A stretch of 16,239 nt of DNA from Sulfuritalea sp. (GTDB lineage: Bacteria > Pseudomonadota > Gammaproteobacteria > Burkholderiales > Rhodocyclaceae). Below the pieces are notes generated by a model. The model did not search any database. It saw nothing but the letters and a program-made list of their open reading frames with translations, and was not told where the DNA came from. The stretch covers positions 1 through 16,239 of the forward strand of contig JALNZB010000046.1 in the NCBI GenBank assembly GCA_023229545.1, read 5' to 3'. A program made the position numbers and the translations under genes. This document shows, piece after piece, positions 14,810-16,239 of this stretch (positions are counted from its first letter, which is position 1; every line of letters starts with the position of its first letter).

Positions 14810-14828
14810 TATTCTGTTGAAAAACCCC

Positions 14829-14858
14829 TTGACATGCCATATGCATTACTAATATGAT
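14829..14858 (+). promoter_or_regulatory. Transposase promoter (sigma-70 type)
   Basis: A perfect TTGACA (14829-14834) is followed after 18 bp by TATGAT (14853-14858); an alternative TAATAT at 14850-14855 gives a 15-bp spacer. It lies just inside the presumed left end and upstream of an AGGAGG ribosome site (14872-14877). Confidence 0.6.
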
Positions 14859-14887
14859 TGCGGCATTGTTTAGGAGGATGCATTGCC

Positions 14888-16239
14888 ATGATGGGTCGCC
14901 AAGCAACAGGCCGTGAGCAACTGTTCTACACCTTCAGCATGGAAGATCACGTGCCGGAGGACCACCTGCTCCGGGGCATTCACCAGTTTCTCGACCTGAC
15001 CGCGTTCCGGCAACACATGGAACCGTTCTACAGCCCCGTCGGGAGGCCCTCGATTGATCCAGAGCTGATGATCCGCATGCTGATCGTCGGCTACTGCTTC
15101 GGGATTCGGTCTGAGCGGCGTCTGTGCGAGGAAGTCCATCTCAACCTCGCTTACCGCTGGTTCTGTCGGTTGGGTCTGGAAGATCCGGTGCCCAATCACT
15201 CCACTTTCTCCAAGAACCGGCACGGCCGGTTCCGCGATAGCGAAGCGTTTCGCCATTTGTTCGAGGGTGTCCTCCAGCGTTGCATGGCCGAAGGACTGGT
15301 GCGCGGTGAAGGATTTGCGACGGACGCCAGCATCGTCAAGGCCGATGCGCAGCGGCAAAGTGGTGTGCCTGGGGATCAGCCGATTGATTGGGGCAACCCG
15401 GACGAGGCAACGCGACCGGTGCGCGAGTACCTGGCCGCACTTGAAGAAACGAACGATCCCGGTACGCCGCGCAAGTCGATCTCGCAGACAGATCCTGCGG
15501 CCTCCTGGACCTCTGCTCCCGGCGGTCCGGCCTTCTTCGCCTATTCGACCAATTATCTGATCGACCTCAAGGCCGGCATCATCGTCGACGTCGAAGCGTC
15601 GGCCGTCAATTCGGCAGCCGAGGTTGAGGCAACCCGAACGATGATTGATCGGGTCGAGGACAAATTCGACCTGAAGCCCGAACGCTTGGTCGGCGATACC
15701 AACTACGGTTCAGCCGCCATGCTTGGCTGGCTGGTCGATGAGAAGCAGATCGAACCGCATGCGCCAGTTTGGAACAAGACCGAGCGTGAGGATGGAACAT
15801 TCTCGTCCAGCGAGTTTGAGTGGAATGCGCAGACCAACGAATACTGCTGCCCCGCAGGCAAGCCACTTCGCTCCAATTGGCGTCCCTTCAAGAATCCCCG
15901 CACACATATTACGAAAGCGGACACCATCGTCTATCGCTCAAGCCAATTCGACTGCGCCAAATGTCCGATGAAGAACCAGTGCTGTCCGAACACGTCGATT
16001 CGCAAGATCACCCGCAGCATTCATGAGGACGCGCGCGATGTGGCTCGCGCCATCGCTACAACCGATGCCTACGCTCAGTCACGCAAGGATCGAAAGAAGG
16101 TCGAAATGCTGTTCGCTCATCTCAAGCGCATCCTGAAACTCGACAAGTTGCGATTGCGTGGCTTCAGTGGCGCGAAAGATGAGTTCTTGCTTGCAGCTAC
16201 CGCGCAGAATTTACGAAGAATGGCAATGTGGTTGATGCC
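14888..16239 (+). CDS. IS1182-family DDE transposase (3' end outside window)
   Basis: The frame is open from 14888 to the right edge, 450 full codons with no stop. The N-terminal region (about 10-120) is of the DUF772 type: V-G-R-P-S-I-D-P-E-L-M-I-R-M-L (51-65), then W-F-C-R-L-G-L and P-N-H-S-T-F-S-K. The RNase H-like core has D146 in FATDASIVKADA, D270 in LVGDTNYGS and E406 in RKKVEMLFAHLK, which fit the DDE catalytic triad. A cysteine cluster (C320, C321, C356, C359, C365, C366) sits between the second and third acids, as in IS1182-type enzymes. AGGAGG at 14872-14877 lies 10 bases before the first ATG; the adjacent ATG at 14891 is equally possible. Only a short C-terminal piece should be missing. 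Confidence 0.9.
   Translation, partial: MMGRQATGREQLFYTFSMEDHVPEDHLLRGIHQFLDLTAFRQHMEPFYSPVGRPSIDPELMIRMLIVGYCFGIRSERRLCEEVHLNLAYRWFCRLGLEDPVPNHSTFSKNRHGRFRDSEAFRHLFEGVLQRCMAEGLVRGEGFATDASIVKADAQRQSGVPGDQPIDWGNPDEATRPVREYLAALEETNDPGTPRKSISQTDPAASWTSAPGGPAFFAYSTNYLIDLKAGIIVDVEASAVNSAAEVEATRTMIDRVEDKFDLKPERLVGDTNYGSAAMLGWLVDEKQIEPHAPVWNKTEREDGTFSSSEFEWNAQTNEYCCPAGKPLRSNWRPFKNPRTHITKADTIVYRSSQFDCAKCPMKNQCCPNTSIRKITRSIHEDARDVARAIATTDAYAQSRKDRKKVEMLFAHLKRILKLDKLRLRGFSGAKDEFLLAATAQNLRRMAMWLM

Larger units (their letters stand above)
14810..16239 (+). mobile_element. IS1182-family insertion sequence, right end outside window
   Basis: The element is defined by its transposase gene and the promoter just before it. 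The left end is probably near 14805-14830, in the AT-rich stretch around CTATTCTGTTGAAAAACCCC, but the inverted repeat cannot be confirmed because the right end is not in the window. The stated start is therefore approximate. The reading frame is intact as far as it can be followed. Confidence 0.75.

Noticed and set aside
14870..15358. Minus-strand frame opposite the transposase start
   Set aside because: It is antisense to the transposase gene, which has DDE motifs, a promoter and a ribosome site.

Overview
The window is about 16.2 kb of GC-rich chromosome. It probably comes from a betaproteobacterium near Rhodocyclales/Nitrosomonadales. That placement is inferred from protein style and from two gene blocks (glnA - DUF4124 protein - ntrB - ntrC, and birA - coaX), not from a marker gene. 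Everything up to about 13.4 kb lies on the minus strand; nadA and an insertion sequence at the right end lie on the plus strand.

Region 1 (1-4848, minus, read from 4794 down to 1) is a five-gene accessory cluster. In order it encodes a DUF350 membrane protein, an SPFH/band-7 protein with a SHOCT-like tail, a 653-residue membrane protein with two zinc-ribbon + DUF4178 modules, a 47-residue one-TM protein, and a 7-TM spermidine-synthase-like enzyme that runs off the left edge. The last three are packed tightly: a TGATG overlap, then a 10-nt gap. An imperfect palindrome built from CACGGAG units sits between the SPFH and DUF4178 genes. This is the most system-like part of the window. A membrane or envelope function coupled to polyamine-like aminopropyl chemistry is plausible but unproven.

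Region 2 (4885-7480, minus) holds birA (biotin-protein ligase without a DNA-binding domain), coaX (type III pantothenate kinase) and an exported amidohydrolase-like protein that appears to lack the usual N-terminal HxH metal motif.

Region 3 (7558-12258, minus) is the nitrogen-control block: glnA (GSI with the adenylylation tyrosine), a strong intrinsic terminator, a secreted DUF4124 protein, ntrB and ntrC. Upstream of glnA I can read a near-consensus sigma-54 promoter and two GCAC-N7-GTGC NtrC sites 31 bp apart. The distal site overlaps the end of the neighbouring transporter gene. NtrB and NtrC encoded here would act on this promoter.

Region 4 (12247-14600) has a cation diffusion facilitator (minus) divergent from nadA, quinolinate synthase (plus). 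After about 290 bp of non-coding DNA comes an IS1182-type transposase gene (14888 to the right edge) with its own promoter; the right end of the element lies outside the window. I found no tRNA, rRNA, CRISPR array or riboswitch.
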